Assembly (NCBI RefSeq): GCF_000764305.2
Contig: NW_025934900.1
Coordinates: 7,641 to 71,640 of the forward strand
Direction: 5' to 3'
Length of the DNA stretch: 64,000 nucleotides
DNA from: Hyalella azteca
Taxonomy: Eukaryota > Arthropoda > Malacostraca > Amphipoda > Hyalellidae
Shown here: positions 63,357 through 64,000 of the stretch, piece after piece
Numbering within the stretch: position 1 is the first letter of the stretch
Layout of the letters: the number at the start of each line of letters is the position of its first letter
Made by a program: the position numbers and the translations under genes
Notes under the pieces: model-generated
What the model saw: the letters and a program-made list of their open reading frames with translations, nothing else
Databases searched by the model: none
Told to the model about the DNA's origin: nothing

Positions 63357-63803
63357 TTATGAGTTGACTTTCAACTTCAAAGGAAAAAAGCGAGTCATGC
63401 CACTTAACACGACGAGAGTTTTACCGTCAAGTGCATTAGCTAAATTATTTATATGAGTATTCAAAGACCGTTCACATGTGCTACTCAAAATATCCGGGAT
63501 ACCTTGCAAGCGGTCCTCTGAGGTCCGCTTGATGCTCATGAACATTCCTTTGTTCGCCATTATAAACACAACTTTATTTACACAGCCGCTTCAAGATGTT
63601 TTGCGCACAGCATGAAGCGCTTGACAGATCTTGTCACTTGAATTGATGAGTGCAAAAAGCGCTCTAAATGCATTGACGAACCGTTGACAAGTCTGGTCAA
63701 TGTCGCTTATCGGCTGCCACGCACGACCAACAAGGACAGCAATTCTTTGATGCGACAAAGAATTGTATTTTCGGTAGGACGCGCGCGCGGCTGCAGTGTA
63801 CAA
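63357..63803 (-). pseudogene. Unrecognised reading frame of about 149 codons broken by one TGA
   Basis: On the - strand, codons from 63803 to 63591 (ending ICQALHAVRKTS) and from 63569 to 63357 (MANKGMFMSIKRTSEDRLQG and on) are in the same frame. They are separated only by TGA (63593-63591) and seven further sense codons. Composition looks more protein-like than the surroundings, but I recognise no family. It may be a transposon or gene-copy remnant. The upstream end runs into the 44-bp array. Confidence 0.3.
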
Positions 63804-64000
63804 AGTATTGTATTGACGCTATGAGCCGCGTGGGCTGCAGTGGACAAAGTATTGTATTGACGCTATGAGCCGCGTGGGCTGCAGTGGACAAAGTATTGTA
63901 TTGATGAGCCGCGTTGGCTGCAGTGGACAAAGTATTGTATTGGCGCTGTGAGCCGCGTGGGCTGCAGTGGACAAAGTATTGTATTGGCGCTATGAGCCGC
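63780..64000. repeat. 44-bp tandem array running off the window
   Basis: About five units of GACGCTATGAGCCGCGTGGG followed by CTGCAGTGGACAAAGTATTG and TATT. One unit lacks about eight bases and late units have GGCGCT for GACGCT. The GC-rich half contrasts with the local AT-rich background. The array is cut by the window end, so the copy number is unknown. There are no spacers, so it is not CRISPR-like. Confidence 0.9.

Noticed and set aside
63780..64000. CRISPR-like array
   Set aside because: Units are contiguous with no unique spacers, and the genome is eukaryotic.

Overview
The window is animal nuclear DNA, probably from an arthropod and most likely a crustacean. That placement is an inference from the protein's similarity to metazoan UBR4, the many short AT-rich introns with GT-AG borders, and CR1/jockey-like and Tc1-like transposon debris. 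There are no operons, CRISPR arrays, rRNA or recognisable tRNA genes. I cannot name the species.

One gene fills 1.9-48.1 kb on the + strand: a complete orthologue of the giant E3 ubiquitin ligase UBR4 (p600; Drosophila purity of essence/pushover). I assembled 71 coding exons by hand. Every junction keeps phase, the join is a multiple of three with no internal stop, and family similarity runs from the N-terminal solenoid to the C-terminal hemi-RING. The product is about 6,010 residues (about 5,940 if an internal donor in exon 25 is used), against 5,183 in human. The extra length sits mainly in Ser/Ala/Gly-rich and acidic inserts. The order is: N-terminal helical solenoid (exons 1-29), UBR box (exon 30), beta-propeller-like segment (31-39), beta-sandwich (39), acidic linker with a UIM-like helix (43-48), second beta-sandwich plus Cys-rich zinc module (49), C-terminal solenoid (50-66), hemi-RING and terminal domain (67-71).

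Upstream (1-1.87 kb) are two broken non-LTR retrotransposon tails in opposite orientations, a tetranucleotide microsatellite, and a short 5' leader without an obvious TATA box. Intron 1 (4.3 kb) is a repeat graveyard with duplicated blocks, a dead Tc1 transposase fragment and a GT-rich minisatellite.

Downstream (48.1-64 kb) is mostly AT-rich and gene-poor. It holds the UBR4 polyadenylation signals, a possible small two-exon gene on the - strand converging on UBR4, several tandem duplications, perfect palindromes, an interrupted unknown reading frame on the - strand, and a 44-bp tandem array running off the window edge.

I found no new multi-gene system. The most unusual signals are local: a tandem array that copies an exon end together with its splice donor, a GC-AG intron whose body carries four spaced GTAAGT motifs, and a duplicated block in which a hairpin is kept at the same place but with a different stem sequence.
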